From Amaranthus tricolor (Eukaryota; Streptophyta; Magnoliopsida; Caryophyllales; Amaranthaceae), in NCBI RefSeq assembly GCF_026212465.1, contig NC_080061.1, positions 18,090,906 to 18,154,905 of the forward strand: 64,000 nucleotides of DNA, read 5' to 3'. The position numbers and the translations under genes were made by a program. Below the pieces are notes generated by a model that saw only the letters and a list, made by a program, of their open reading frames with translations, ran no database searches and had not been told where the DNA came from. Below are positions 10,849-20,869 of this stretch, piece after piece. Position 1 is the stretch's first letter, and the number at the start of each line of letters is the position of its first letter.

Positions 10849-13800
10849 ATGGAGTCAAAAGACACCATAATCATGCCAGACCAATTTGTCACAATGGGGC
10901 AGCTTTTGCAACTGTTCTCACAGTTAAACACCAACAAGCCACCTCCATCACTACCCGAAACAACCACAAACACCACCACAATTTCGATTCCCACATTCTC
11001 AATATCAGAAAAGTTAACTCACCAAAACTACACCATGTGGTCCAGGTTGATGCAATTAGCCCTAAGTGGTCGTGATCGGCTCAACCATATCATCGCCGAT
11101 CCACCACCACAAACGGACCAAGAGTATAGCCAATGGACCAGGCGAGATTAAGTGGTTATCTCATGGATAATCGAAAGCATTCATCCGGACCTAGTCAACC
11201 AGTTCATCGATTTTCCAACCGCAAAGGCATTTTGGAAGGGGATCGAAACAGTATATAGCAGTGGCAGTGATGGTCTCCAAATTTTCAACCTCACTGTCAA
11301 GGCTAACAAAATCGAGCAAAGGACCGACACCTTGGAGAAGTACTACAACAACTTAATAACTTTGTGGAAGGAAATCGATAGGAGGCAACCAAACCCGATG
11401 AAAGACTCAGAAGACAAAATCATTTACAATCAATTAACCCAAAAAAATCGATTGTATCAATTCCTTGCAGGGGTAAATGAAACATTTGACAAAGAAAGGA
11501 GAGACCTTCTTCTTCAAGATCCATTACCCACTGCAGAGGAGGCATATACATGCATAAGGAGGGAGATAATGAGAAGGGGAATCATGAAAAAGGAGCCATC
11601 ATCAGAGTTAGATTCATCGGGCTCAGGGGGCGTGTTTGCTGTCAAAGGGAGATCGGACAGATCTTACCGGAAAAAAGACGAAAAAAGCCATCTTCAATGT
11701 ACCCACTGTGGTGGGATGAGGCACACAAAGAATAAGTGCTTTAAACTTGTGGGATACCCGGATTGGTGGCCAGACACGAGGAAGAAAGGGGCAAAAATGA
11801 CCGGCCAATTTTTCGATCAACCGAAGCCTGGAAGAGCAGCAATAGTCTCAAGCACTGATGGAAAATCAGATGAACGAAATTCCGTGGCAGCCATGGTTAA
11901 ACACTCAAAGGAAGATGAAGGTAATAAGAAAAAGCAAAGTCAGGAAAAGGAACACCAAAGTCAGAAAAATCAAGCTAAATTTCTCTCACCTAGAGAGAGA
12001 AAGGGTGAAGATGACCCTTCAAATGAAGGGTACACGGTCTTAAATGGAAAATTGAGGGGCGACGTGGCTCCCTGCCCTTCACATGTTTTTTCTTTTTTCT
12101 GTGAAAATAAGGATGCCTTGTCTAATTGTACTAACGGGTGGATTCTAGATTGCGGAGCTACAGATACGATGTCTTATGATCAAAATGATTTTTTAAACCG
12201 TGTCCGACCGAAAAAAACCCTCATTAAAACTGCTAATGGGGAAGAAATTAAAGTCGTGGGTGCTGGAACTATTACTGTGTCAGAAAATTTAACCTTGAAT
12301 AATTGCTTGTTTGTTCCTAATCTCTCACATAAACTGCTGTCCGTTAGCCATCTTACGAGGGAACTCAATTGCACTATGCTTATAAAATCTGGTTGTTGTG
12401 TTGTGCAGGATGTTCAGACAGGCAAAATTATTGGGCGTGGTATTGAAAGAGGTGGTCTGTACTACTTGGAAGAGAAGGTTCAACAAGGCAACGCAGTTCT
12501 TGCTCACGGGTCACGGGAGAAACAACTGTGGACTTGGCATCGTAGACTTGGGCATCCATCTTTAGGGTATCTAGAGAAACTTTTTCCTACTTTAGCTAGA
12601 TTAAATTTGGATTTTAAGTGTGAGACATGCATTCTAACTAAAAGTCATAAACATTCGTATCCTAGTAGTTTGAATAAATCCAGTTTACCTTTTATGATTG
12701 TTCATTCTGATGTTTGGGGACCCGCACCTGTTTGTGGAATGCATGGTTTTCTTTATTATATTGTGTTTATTGATAATTGTACTCGAATGAGCTGGATTTA
12801 TTTTCTTAAACACAAATCTGAGGTGTTTAAAGTGTTTGTCGATTTTTATCACATGATTTGCACCCAATTCCAAACCCCACTCCGTATCTTGAGAACTGAT
12901 AATGGCCGTGAATATGTTAACACTGAGATGCACCAATTCTTTGCTAGTAAAGGCATTATTCACCAAACTTCGTGTCCAGATACACCCCAACAAAATGGTG
13001 TCGCTGAACGGAAAAACAGAACCTTACTAGAGATAACCCGTGCCATAATGCTTGAATCTCATGTTCCTTCCACCCATTGGCCTGACGCTATTTCTACCGC
13101 TACCTACCTCACTAACCGTATTTACACAAAAGCCCTAAACTACAAAACACCTCTAGAAACCCTTCAAACGTACCTACCCATACCTTCCTCACATTCCTTA
13201 CCCCCCCGAATCTTTGGGTGCACTGTCTATGTTCATTGTCCGAAACGGGTACGAAGTAAACTGGAATCAAGGGCTATTAAGTGTGTTTTTTTGGGCTATG
13301 GAAGAAACCAGAAGGGGTATAGGTGTTATGATCCCACTGATCGACGCATGTACACTACGATGGATTGTGATTTCTCTGAATCCGAGTACTATTACATCCA
13401 TCCTCGATGTTAGGGGGAGATGCAAAGTGACGATCTCAGATGGTTAGCCAGTCCTGGATGCTAAACCTAGACCCACAAGAGCAATTAGGCAATGCTACCA
13501 AACTGTCTCCCCAAGTTGTGCACCCCATACCACATCCAGTTATGTCTGAACATCAGGTTAGTTCTTTACTTGAGCAAAATAAGATATATGATGTTGATAT
13601 TGTTGATGTTACTAGTGAAACTGTGGAGACAGGGAAAGAGTAGACAGGTGAACCTCAGGGGTACACACTTCCACCTCACTCAACTCGAGTTATACCTCCT
13701 AAAAGGTATGATCCAGATTATGAGGCCAAGAGATCGAGATATCCGATTGAGCCGACCGTGGAGGGAAACATGTCACAGAGTGCTTTAGCATTCAAAGTCG

Positions 13801-15368
13801 CTCTCTATGCTACCGAACTTCCACAAAATGTTGATAAAGCTATGCAAGATGATAAATGGAGGAAGGCTATGGAAGAGGAGATTGACACTCTACGAAAAAA
13901 TGAAACGTGGGAGAAATGTATCTTACCAAAGGAGAAGAAAATAGTGGGATGTAAATGGGTGTATACAGTGAAGTATAAAGCAGATGGATCCATCGAAGGG
14001 TACAAAGCTAGACTTGTGGCGAAAGGGTATACACAGACCTATGGAGTTGATTATTCAGAGACATTCTCTCCAGTTGCTAAGTTGGATACTATAAGGGTTC
14101 TATAATCCATAGCAGCAAATCTTGATTGGCCTCTTCATCAATTCGATGTCAAAAATGCCTTCCTTCATGGAGAACTAAAAGAAGAAGTTTATATGCAGGC
14201 TCCTCCAGGTTTCTCAGGAGATTTTGGGAGAAATGAAGGGTGCAGATTACGGAAAGCTTTATATGGGTTAAAACAATCGCCCCGAGCTTGGTTTGGCAGA
14301 TTCACTTCAGCAATGAAGAAGTTTGGGTATCGACAGAGTGATTCCGATCATACACTCTTTCTGAAGAAGAACGGAAGTAAGATAACTTGCCTCATCATCT
14401 ATGTAGATGACATGATCATTACAGGGGACGACAGAGAAGAAATCAAAGCCCTAAAAGACAAGTTGTTCCAGGAATTCGAAATGAAAGATCTAGGAAGGCT
14501 CAAGTATTTTTTGGGGATTGAAGTCCTAAGGTATAACAGGGGCATGTTTATATCTCAAAGAAAGTATGTGCTGGATCTACTAGCGGAAGCCGGTATGTTA
14601 GATTGTAAGCCCATTGAGACACCGATAATGATCAACCATGGGTTACAAATTCTTGAAGATGGGGAACCAACAAACTGTGCGCAGTACCAGAAAGTGGTGG
14701 GGAAGTTGATATACCTAGCTCATACAAAGCCTGACATTGCTTACGCAGTTGGAGTTGTAAGTCGATTTATGCATCGACCTCAGATACAACATATGGAGGC
14801 GGTTATCAGAATCTTGAGATATTTGAAAGGAACTCCAGGAAGAGGGGTTCTATATCAGAAGAATGGTCACCTTGACTTAGTTGCCTATACTGATGCAGAT
14901 TGGGCAGGTGATAGAAATGATAGAAAATCGACATCAGGCTATTTCACTTTAGAAGGTGGAAATCTTGTGACATGGAGGAGTAAGAAACAAAAGGTCATTG
15001 CCCTATCAAGTGCTGAAGTTGAATTTCGGGGAGTTGCCAAAGGACTTACTGAAGTCTTATGGTTGAGGAAACTTCTTACTGAGCTTGGTTTTATGCCAAT
15101 GAAGAGCTGCGTGTTGTATTGTGATAATCAGGCTGCCATCAACATCTCAGAGAATCCGGTACAACATGATCGCACGAAACATGTCGAGGTTGACAGACAT
15201 TTCATAAAGGAAAAGTTGGAAGATGAGATTATCAGATTGCCCCATGTTCGCTCAGAAGATCAGTTGGCAGATATCCTCACTAAAGCAGTAGCAGCCCAGT
15301 TCTTTGAAAGTGTTCTACGCAATTTGGGTGTTGGTGACCCTACGACCCAACTTGAGGGGGAGTGTTAG
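10849..15368 (+). pseudogene. Copia gag-pol polyprotein gene, interrupted by stops and one frameshift
   Basis: Starting at ATG 10849, the frame encodes gag (LTHQNYTMWSRLMQLALSG) and hits TAA at 11149-11151. It continues in the same frame with more gag and a zinc knuckle (CTHCGGMRHTKNKC). The protease has WILDCGATDTM, where Cys replaces the usual Ser after the catalytic Asp. A GAG-pre-integrase block (LWTWHRRLGHPSLGYLEKL) leads to the integrase (HSDVWGP, FIDNCTRMSW, RTDNGREYVN, QQNGVAERKNR). A stop at 13411 and a frame change near 13390-13440 follow. The new frame has TAG at 13641-13643 and TAA at 14103-14105. Reverse transcriptase is clear ([42 protein letters not shown]). RNase H follows (YTDADWAGDRNDRKSTSGY, then KHVEVDRHFIKEKL). 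The gene ends at 15368, just inside the 3' LTR. It cannot make its own polyprotein unaided. Confidence 0.9.
15354..15362 (+). other. Polypurine tract of the copia element
   Basis: GAGGGGGAG lies immediately before the TGTTAG start of the 3' LTR, the normal place for the plus-strand primer. Confidence 0.85.
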
Positions 15369-15539
15369 AATATTAAATATTAGGCAACATATTATTCTCC
15401 ATATATTTTGGTGTATATTTAGGGATTAGAATATTTCTGTATATTCTCTTTTTAGGAAACATCTCTTGTATATATAGATGGCTATGTCTATTGAAGAAAA
15501 TAGATTGAAAACCCTAAAACTCGATTATTCTCTTAATCA
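15363..15539 (+). repeat. 3' LTR of the copia element
   Basis: 177 bp, same ends and length as the 5' LTR with four substitutions. It is followed by the target duplication ATAAC at 15540-15544. The last codons of the pol gene, including its TAG stop, lie within its first bases. Confidence 0.95.
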
Positions 15540-15902
15540 ATAACATTTATGCCAGGACATCAGGTAAATACATTTACAATTTATTTATGTTTTTTATATA
15601 TTTAATGATAATATGTTCTTAGTTGTCGATTTCATATTTTTTGGAAATTGAATTAGAATGAAAAAAACTTGAGTTGTTTGGTGGACGTTTATTCAAATAT
15701 TAATGTGGTATGAAATGTCATATAGCTAGTTGTGATTCTGTGATGGAAATTTTTTTTGAAATTATGGATATAGTTCAGAATACGAAGGAGGTGCTGCCGA
15801 AATTTCTGTAAATTTATAATTAAACTTAGTTGGTGCTTTAGATAGGTTTTTTCGGGTTTTGTGGATTGTTTGTTCTGTAAGCTTATTTGGTTTGTTTTTG
15901 TT

Positions 15903-16570
15903 CATCATCATCATACCCAATCTCCCGCTTGGAAGTAGGGTCTGGGTAAGGTAAGGTGACGAACAATCCAAACCTGTACTCCCTTCTTAGGGAGGACTAG
16001 AGGAAAGCGGTCGAATTTTACCCCCCAAATATGTAGGAGCCCTACATAAAAGGATATGGGTGATGACAATTTCACAAAGGAACAGCTACTTAAAAAAAAA
16101 GAAAAAAAAATTATCAGTTATCTAAAATATGGATCTGACGTCTCCAACTATTCCTATCCCTAGCAGGTCCATGGAGAGGTGCAACTCACTTAGGTCACTC
16201 TTTATTTGCTCAACCCACGTATTCTTAGGTCTTTCTCGACTTCTCCCACTCTCCACAATGATGCTTTTCATCCTTCTAACGGGGTAGCTGACAGTCTTTC
16301 TTTACACATGTCCAAACCATCTTAACCTATATTCACGCATTTTAGCAGATAATGGGACAATGCCTAACTCCTCTCTAAACTCTTAGTTCTTGATTTTGTC
16401 CATTATGGTGTTACCGCACATCCACTTCAGCATTTTCATCTCTGCTACTTCCATCTTTTGTTCATGGATCTTCTTAACAGGCCAACACTCTGTCTCGTAC
16501 AATAAAGCTACCTAATGGAAACTCTGTAGAACTTACCTTTTAGTCTAATCGGAAACTTCTTATCTATTAC
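15903..16570 (-). mobile_element. 5'-truncated LINE, 3' end of reverse transcriptase gene, 12-bp TSD
   Basis: On the minus strand the sequence encodes the end of a plant non-LTR reverse transcriptase in broken frames (MLYGSECWPVKKIHEQKME, MKMLKWMCGN, KMREYRLRWFGHV). The element ends at lower coordinates in a TGATGATGATGAA-like tail instead of poly(A), as in RTE-type LINEs. TTTGTTTTTGTT occurs at 15891-15902 and again at 16573-16584, a good 12-bp target duplication. The insertion lies in a probable intron of the CACTA Transposase_24 gene. It is too short and broken to be active. Confidence 0.75.
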
Positions 16571-16810
16571 GATTTGTTTTTGTTGTGGTTTTTAAATGCC
16601 ATCGAGTGGTTGGTGTTTTGTCACTCATAGGGGTTCCTCTTATAGTTAATTGCTTTTTTAATTTGGTCTTAATTTTATACACATGATACAGATTAAAGAG
16701 GGGAGAATAGAAACAAATCGTATCAGTGATGACGAAGCTGCATGCGAGGAGGAAGCACACATAGGTCACAATGAGAAAGAATAATAAAAGATTTAGTTTC
16801 AAACTATATT

Positions 16811-16915
16811 TTGTATTTTGTTGTATAATCAAGTTCTTACGAACATATATAGATAAATTTTGTATATTTTAGTTGTATAATAAAGTTCCTACGAACATAT
16901 ACAGATATACAATCT
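16811..16915. repeat. Two-copy tandem repeat near the CACTA/copia junction
   Basis: TTGTATAATCAAGTTCTTACGAACATATA at about 16820 is repeated as TTGTATAATAAAGTTCCTACGAACATATA at about 16873, a spacing of roughly 53-56 bp. The repeat sits exactly where the CACTA should end and the split copia gag should resume, and may record how the junction was altered. Confidence 0.5.
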
Positions 16916-17227
16916 TGTTACATATATTTATCTTCTAAACTATCCCATAAAACTTAGCGGATTCATGAAAATTGATTAATATCGAAAAGAGAATCGCACA
17001 TACCATAAGGATGTATCCTTTACATATTAAATCATTGTTCTCCCACTTGTTGCGCTTCCTTGCCTCCTCCAAAGTTTCATTCTCCTTCTCTTCCGGTTTC
17101 AGAGTGCTTATGCCACATTGAGGGAAGTCAAGAGGATGAGCATTTTCTTTTGTCATCTTCTGAATTGCACACCTAAAAACTTGTCTAATTTCATGAAGTT
17201 TGAAGTGAGTTCTTTAACACTTGTCAT
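16870..17227 (-). pseudogene. N-terminal gag of the split Ty1/copia element
   Basis: Reading the minus strand from ATG at 17227 gives MTSVKELTSNFMKLDKFL, then RRWQKKMLILLTSLNVA. After a frame change it continues LEEARKRNKWENNDLICKGY and, after another, HESAKF and SLEDKYM. This is the UBN2-type gag start typical of TNT1-like copia elements. The remaining gag and the protease occur 15 kb away at 1-1141 on the same strand, with roughly 60-70 residues missing between them. I infer that both pieces were one element before the CACTA insertion. Confidence 0.7.
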
Positions 17228-18120
17228 GATCACAGAAAATATCACAATAGATAAATACAAATAATAATATAGAAAAATAAATTACAAATACAAGATAATG
17301 TTTGTAGTGTCTCTTGTGCATGACAATGGACTCCTTTCTTAAATGAATCATGAATTGAACAATACCGTAGAGAAGATATGTTTGCAACGGTAACGTCACT
17401 TAAAATCTTGATATAGATTGAAGGCGACTACAAGCTTTCCTATTGTGATATTTCCCCCACAAATGTACTTGGGTTATGAGAATGGAAATTCACAATAAGA
17501 TACAATCAATCACTTCAACTAATTAGTACAAATCAATTAAACTAAATGATTATGTGTTTATGTAGAGAATAAAATCAGAAAACAATAAAAGAGTTTATAA
17601 CTCTCTTTTATGTTTCAAGAGAATGAGAGAAAGATGATTCAATAATAATGTTCTAGTATGATCAAAAGTGTAAATGATTTCATGCACCAACTCTTATTTA
17701 TAGAGTAGAGTAGCAATGATTCATCCAAATCCATTTACTAATTATATCAAATAAAACATTAGTTCGTAACAACACAACACTCCATGATACGGAGTTTTGA
17801 TCGACGAACAGATGCACTATTCTGAAGTGCTCGAACGAGCACTATAGGTGCTCGAACGAGCATGAGCCAAAATCACTTTCAAAAACTTTTGGACGCGAAA
17901 TTTCCTAAGTTCTCGAACAAGCAAATCACTAAAACATCAAACATAAGGTTTTAGAACAAACTGCTGGACCAAAGAAGGCATGCTCGAACGAGCACTTGGG
18001 TCGAGCAGCTTCATTTTGCTTGTATTGTTACGTTTTTTTCTTAGTCTATGTCGTAGTCTATGCCATATGTCTTTGAATACAGTCCTACATGCTCTAAATC
18101 TAAACAGCCCAGGTCTACCT
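17228..18120 (-). repeat. LTR-like sequence, probably the leader and 5' LTR of the split copia
   Basis: It lies directly upstream of the minus-strand gag start. On the minus strand it contains a TATA box (TATAAATAAGAGTTGG near 17700) and a T/C-rich leader. Bases 17795-18005 carry repeated inverted motifs TGCTCGAACGAGCA. There is a possible TG...CA end near 17440 (minus-strand reading ...GGAAATATCACA). No primer-binding site or second LTR was found, so the boundaries and assignment are tentative. Confidence 0.4.
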
Positions 18121-18420
18121 TGATAATGTATACAAGTTAGATGGGTGGTCAAGGTCTATTGTTAATGACAAGGATCCCATCTTCCTTGGTAATTTATGGA
18201 ATGCATTTTTAAAAAATTCAGGGTACTAACGTACTACTCTCATCAGCATATCACCCAAGAGACATTTGGCAAACTAAAGGGATAAACAAATGTCTTAAAA
18301 CATACTTAAGATGCATAATTTTAGATTCTCCTAATAGCGGGAACAAGTTGCTCCCTCTTGGTGAATGGTGGTATAACACTAACTCTAACTCTAGCTCCTC
18401 ACCCCACTAAACACTCTCTG
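18121..18420 (+). pseudogene. Ty3/gypsy integrase relic
   Basis: Translation with one frame change near 18225 gives NVYKLDGW, SIVNDKDPIFLGNLWNAF, SSAYHP, INKCLKTYLRC and LPLGEWWYNTN in order. This matches the central and C-terminal integrase core of plant gypsy elements (the VYKLHG..SIVSDRD...AYHPQTDGQ...EWWYNT pattern). The region is only about 100 codons, with no LTR or reverse transcriptase nearby, so it is an isolated fossil. Confidence 0.6.
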
Positions 18421-19180
18421 AACAAAGTATTTAATAATCAGCCACCACCATTACAAAGCCAGAGTCGCAGTCGGATGTCGGTTTTGGGTCAAAGTCGAAT
18501 TCGAGGCGAATTATCGAATTTAATCTGAGATCCACTTCCAATCTGACTCCAATTCAGAGTGAGATTATATTATCGGACTCTGTGACAAATCTTTCTTCCT
18601 TGGATTGGAATCGGATTTTTTTTTCTTCGTGCCTAGTCGGATTAGGATGGTATTCGAATCTAACTGTCATCCCTAGAAATAGCCCTTTACAAATGGAGTA
18701 TAGTTCATAAAAAGTTAGTAAAAGGCGGTAAAAAGTATATTTTATGAAAATCGAAAAAAATGTGTTAATAAGATGAAAAGTTAAATGAAATGCATGGATG
18801 AAAATCGAAAAAAAATTCTAAGTCATAAAAAATAAATAAAAAGGAATAAAGTCAATGTGAGGGGCTACAACACAAAAAAATCGAATGTCTCTTCTTACAA
18901 AAGTTAACTTAAAATATAATTGGAATAAAAAAAAAGTTGACTACTACAAAATCTTACTGTTGGCATACTTTACCAAGTCGCAAAAGACTATAAAATTAAA
19001 GTGATAATGGTTGACGTTGTGTCGATTAGAGTATTCTCCTTAGCGTAAGATTTAGCCTTAAATATGCCATTTTCATGAACCAGAATTGGTGTATCTCTAT
19101 TCTTTAATGACATAATATACTTTGAAATTTCAAAAATTTCCCAGATTTTGTGGTTCTCCTACCCCAATTTGACAACTTGA
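18421..19180. other. Intergenic, no supported feature
   Basis: A TCGGATT/TCGAATC-rich patch at 18480-18680 ends in CTGTCATCCCTA, which resembles one end of a small hAT-like element, but no partner end is present. The remainder is A-rich with CGAAAAAAA runs. I see no gene. Confidence 0.4.
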
Positions 19181-19184
19181 TACG

Positions 19185-20869
19185 AAAAATATATATAAAT
19201 ACATACTCATTTCTAGTAAGGGAAGGTGCAGATTGCAGTGATCTTGGAACATATTCAAATATATTATAGCTTCTCTAATTCTGGGATATCTCTGTTAGTT
19301 TCCACTTTCTTGCCCTTTTTCCTCGTTACTTTCATTTTTCATTATACAAATTTTTAATTTGCAGTGCTGAATATATATATTTTTTTTTTGGGTCACTTTT
19401 GGTGGATGATGAAGTTAATTTTTTATTAATGTCCATTTAACATTAACAGAATTTTGATTAAATGACCCAACCTATAGCCTAGTAGGTCCGAGACTAGATT
19501 GAGCCCCTAAATGTAATATGATTTTCGGTAGTCAGAATGAAATCATTTAAATTTGGACTAGTAATTTGGAGTTTCCATGATGATATATTGTGATTATTGA
19601 TTAGAATCCTTTGCTTTATTAAATTTATTATTTATGTTTAAAAATCAATAGTTTAGAAGTCAATTTGTATGTTAATACATGCAGACTTAATATACATAAT
19701 CAAGAACAGAAACCAGTATGGTGAAGGGTCCCACCATAGTATTCGGTATGTTATAGAAAGCTCAACTTGAAAAGATTCTTTCTTCAAGCTTTAATGTGAT
19801 CTCTTGCGAGAATTGTTTAAGAACTTAGCTTTTCTAATCCAACTGTATAAATGATAAAATTGTTGGAAATACTTCCAATGTAGAGAAGATCTCACATCGT
19901 AGGTAATAAGTTGTGAATTTGCATATGATGTTTGGTAGGTAATTTTTCTATTATCATATTGTTTTGGGAAAAAGGTGAACCTCATTTAGTGTGTATGCAA
20001 GTCAATGCTCAATACTCGTCGGTTTGTAGGTCCGAGTCCATAGGTACCCTGTAGATTTGTCCACATGAGTGAACCCACGGGGTAATTATACGACAAATTG
20101 TCGTATCATAACAAAAATCTCGAGTATTTAATTGTTGTAGTTGGGTAACACTTACAATTTCATCACTGAAATAACGTTAAAGGACTCCCATCTTGGTAGA
20201 GTTATGGAAATTAAATACCAATTTTACCATTGTTAGCGATACTAAAAAAGTTGCATTTAATTAATCCTTAGTAGCATACAATCATAGGCAGTCATAGGGG
20301 TTGCTGGGGTTTGTCGGGAACGGCCACCACCCCCAACTTTTAAAATTTTTAGTTTATGATATTAACTAATAAGAAATTTTTATGAATTCTTAACTTCCAA
20401 CTTCGTCACTGATACATCTTCAAATTCACACATGTTGAAAATATCGTGTAAAAGTTCGGCCAAATTTCGCATTAATAGCAAAATTACTCGTATGGGCTGT
20501 GAAATTTTTACATCACTGTTACAGCAATTATGACCAAAAACGTGGATAAATTTTTTAGGAAATTGATATTGATGATTCAGACCCCAAAAATATGTGGATA
20601 ATTACAATGAGCCTTCTATTTATAGTGACCAAGTACTTAATAAGTTACATAAAAAAAAAAAAAACCCAAGAGCAATTAATGTTATAACAGCTGCAAGCAT
20701 ACTAATCGACCAAAAATAGAATCCAAGTGAACATTGGTTCCTTTCTGGTTGTTTGTAAACATTCTTTTTGTCAGATAATGCAAATCTCTGTGAACCAAAA
20801 TCTTTAGTCGACTAATAATATTTGGTTTTCGTTGGCTCTGAAGGAAAATTTCAGGTTTAGCTTAGTCGA
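19185..20869 (+). promoter_or_regulatory. Probable promoter, 5' UTR exon and 5'-UTR intron of IPK2
   Basis: A good TATA box (ATATATATAAATACATA, about 19188-19204) is followed by plausible leader sequence to about 19290, where a GTTAGT donor-like site occurs. An acceptor-like TTTCAG lies at about 20846-20851, only 19 bases before the kinase start codon. The 1.5 kb between is T-rich, as in plant introns. A long intron in the 5' UTR would explain the distance to the TATA box, but I cannot confirm it without transcript data. Confidence 0.3.

Larger units (their letters stand above)
10580..15539 (+). mobile_element. Nearly full-length Ty1/copia LTR retrotransposon, TSD ATAAC
   Basis: Both LTRs are 177 bp, start TGTTAGAATATT and end CTTAATCA. 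The element is flanked by the 5-bp duplication ATAAC (10575-10579 and 15540-15544). The primer-binding site (TGGTATCAGAGC, initiator methionine tRNA type) follows the 5' LTR directly and a purine tract (GAGGGGGAG) precedes the 3' LTR. Total length is 4960 bp. I count 4 differences between the LTRs (C/T, T/C, A/G, A/C), about 2.3 percent, so insertion was recent compared with its surroundings. Order of domains is gag, protease, integrase, reverse transcriptase, RNase H, which defines Ty1/copia. It disrupts the Transposase_24 gene of the host CACTA element. Confidence 0.95.
7955..16785 (+). pseudogene. Transposase_24-type (Ptta/En/Spm) gene of the CACTA, interrupted by a copia and a LINE
   Basis: Exon-like blocks read in order: MSDYEKIRQKRIEENKLRRKG at 7955; an acidic and basic segment at 8778-9160; the family core at 9270-9500 (NEVGKPIGLDDHTVDKFTRF, then LAPLNKLNWHRV); then about 9570-9790 (GILWRRQECFVKKKHFKAYI, DSIPEAHVKDLTEYW). 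Further blocks are HTMGLKSFARKEYEL near 9940, SPSQALTYKETGKRKEG near 10125 and a block to 10576. Coding sense resumes after the copia insertion (15545) and a last block ends near 16785. GTAAGT-like donors follow several blocks, so introns are likely. The copia at 10580-15539 sits inside an exon and the LINE at 15903-16570 sits in a probable intron. The family's molecular role is not firmly known to me; it is the usual second gene of plant CACTA elements. Confidence 0.75.
1142..16880 (+). mobile_element. Degenerate CACTA (En/Spm) transposon inserted in a copia element
   Basis: The interval holds, in the usual CACTA order, a tnp2-type transposase relic (4137-7600) and a Transposase_24-type gene (7955 to about 16785). 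At 1142 there is a degenerate CACTA-like terminus (CTAGTACAAAAATGACC, with the first bases mutated). It is followed by short direct repeats of the motif TGTAACACTTT, as expected of a CACTA subterminal region. The flanks are two halves of a minus-strand copia gag gene, which supports an insertion. I could not find a matching right terminus, so the right boundary (about 16800-16880) is inferred from the last exon and the resuming copia reading frame. A complete copia (10580-15539) and a LINE tail (15903-16570) are later insertions inside it. Confidence 0.65.

Noticed and set aside
12685..12993. Minus-strand ORF of 102 codons within the copia
   Set aside because: Shadow of the integrase frame on the plus strand.
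16800..16880. Right CACTA terminus
   Set aside because: Only vague resemblance to the expected inverted tip; the boundary is left as inferred.
18480..18680. Possible small hAT-like element with end CTGTCATCCCTA
   Set aside because: No matching left end or 8-bp duplication was found.
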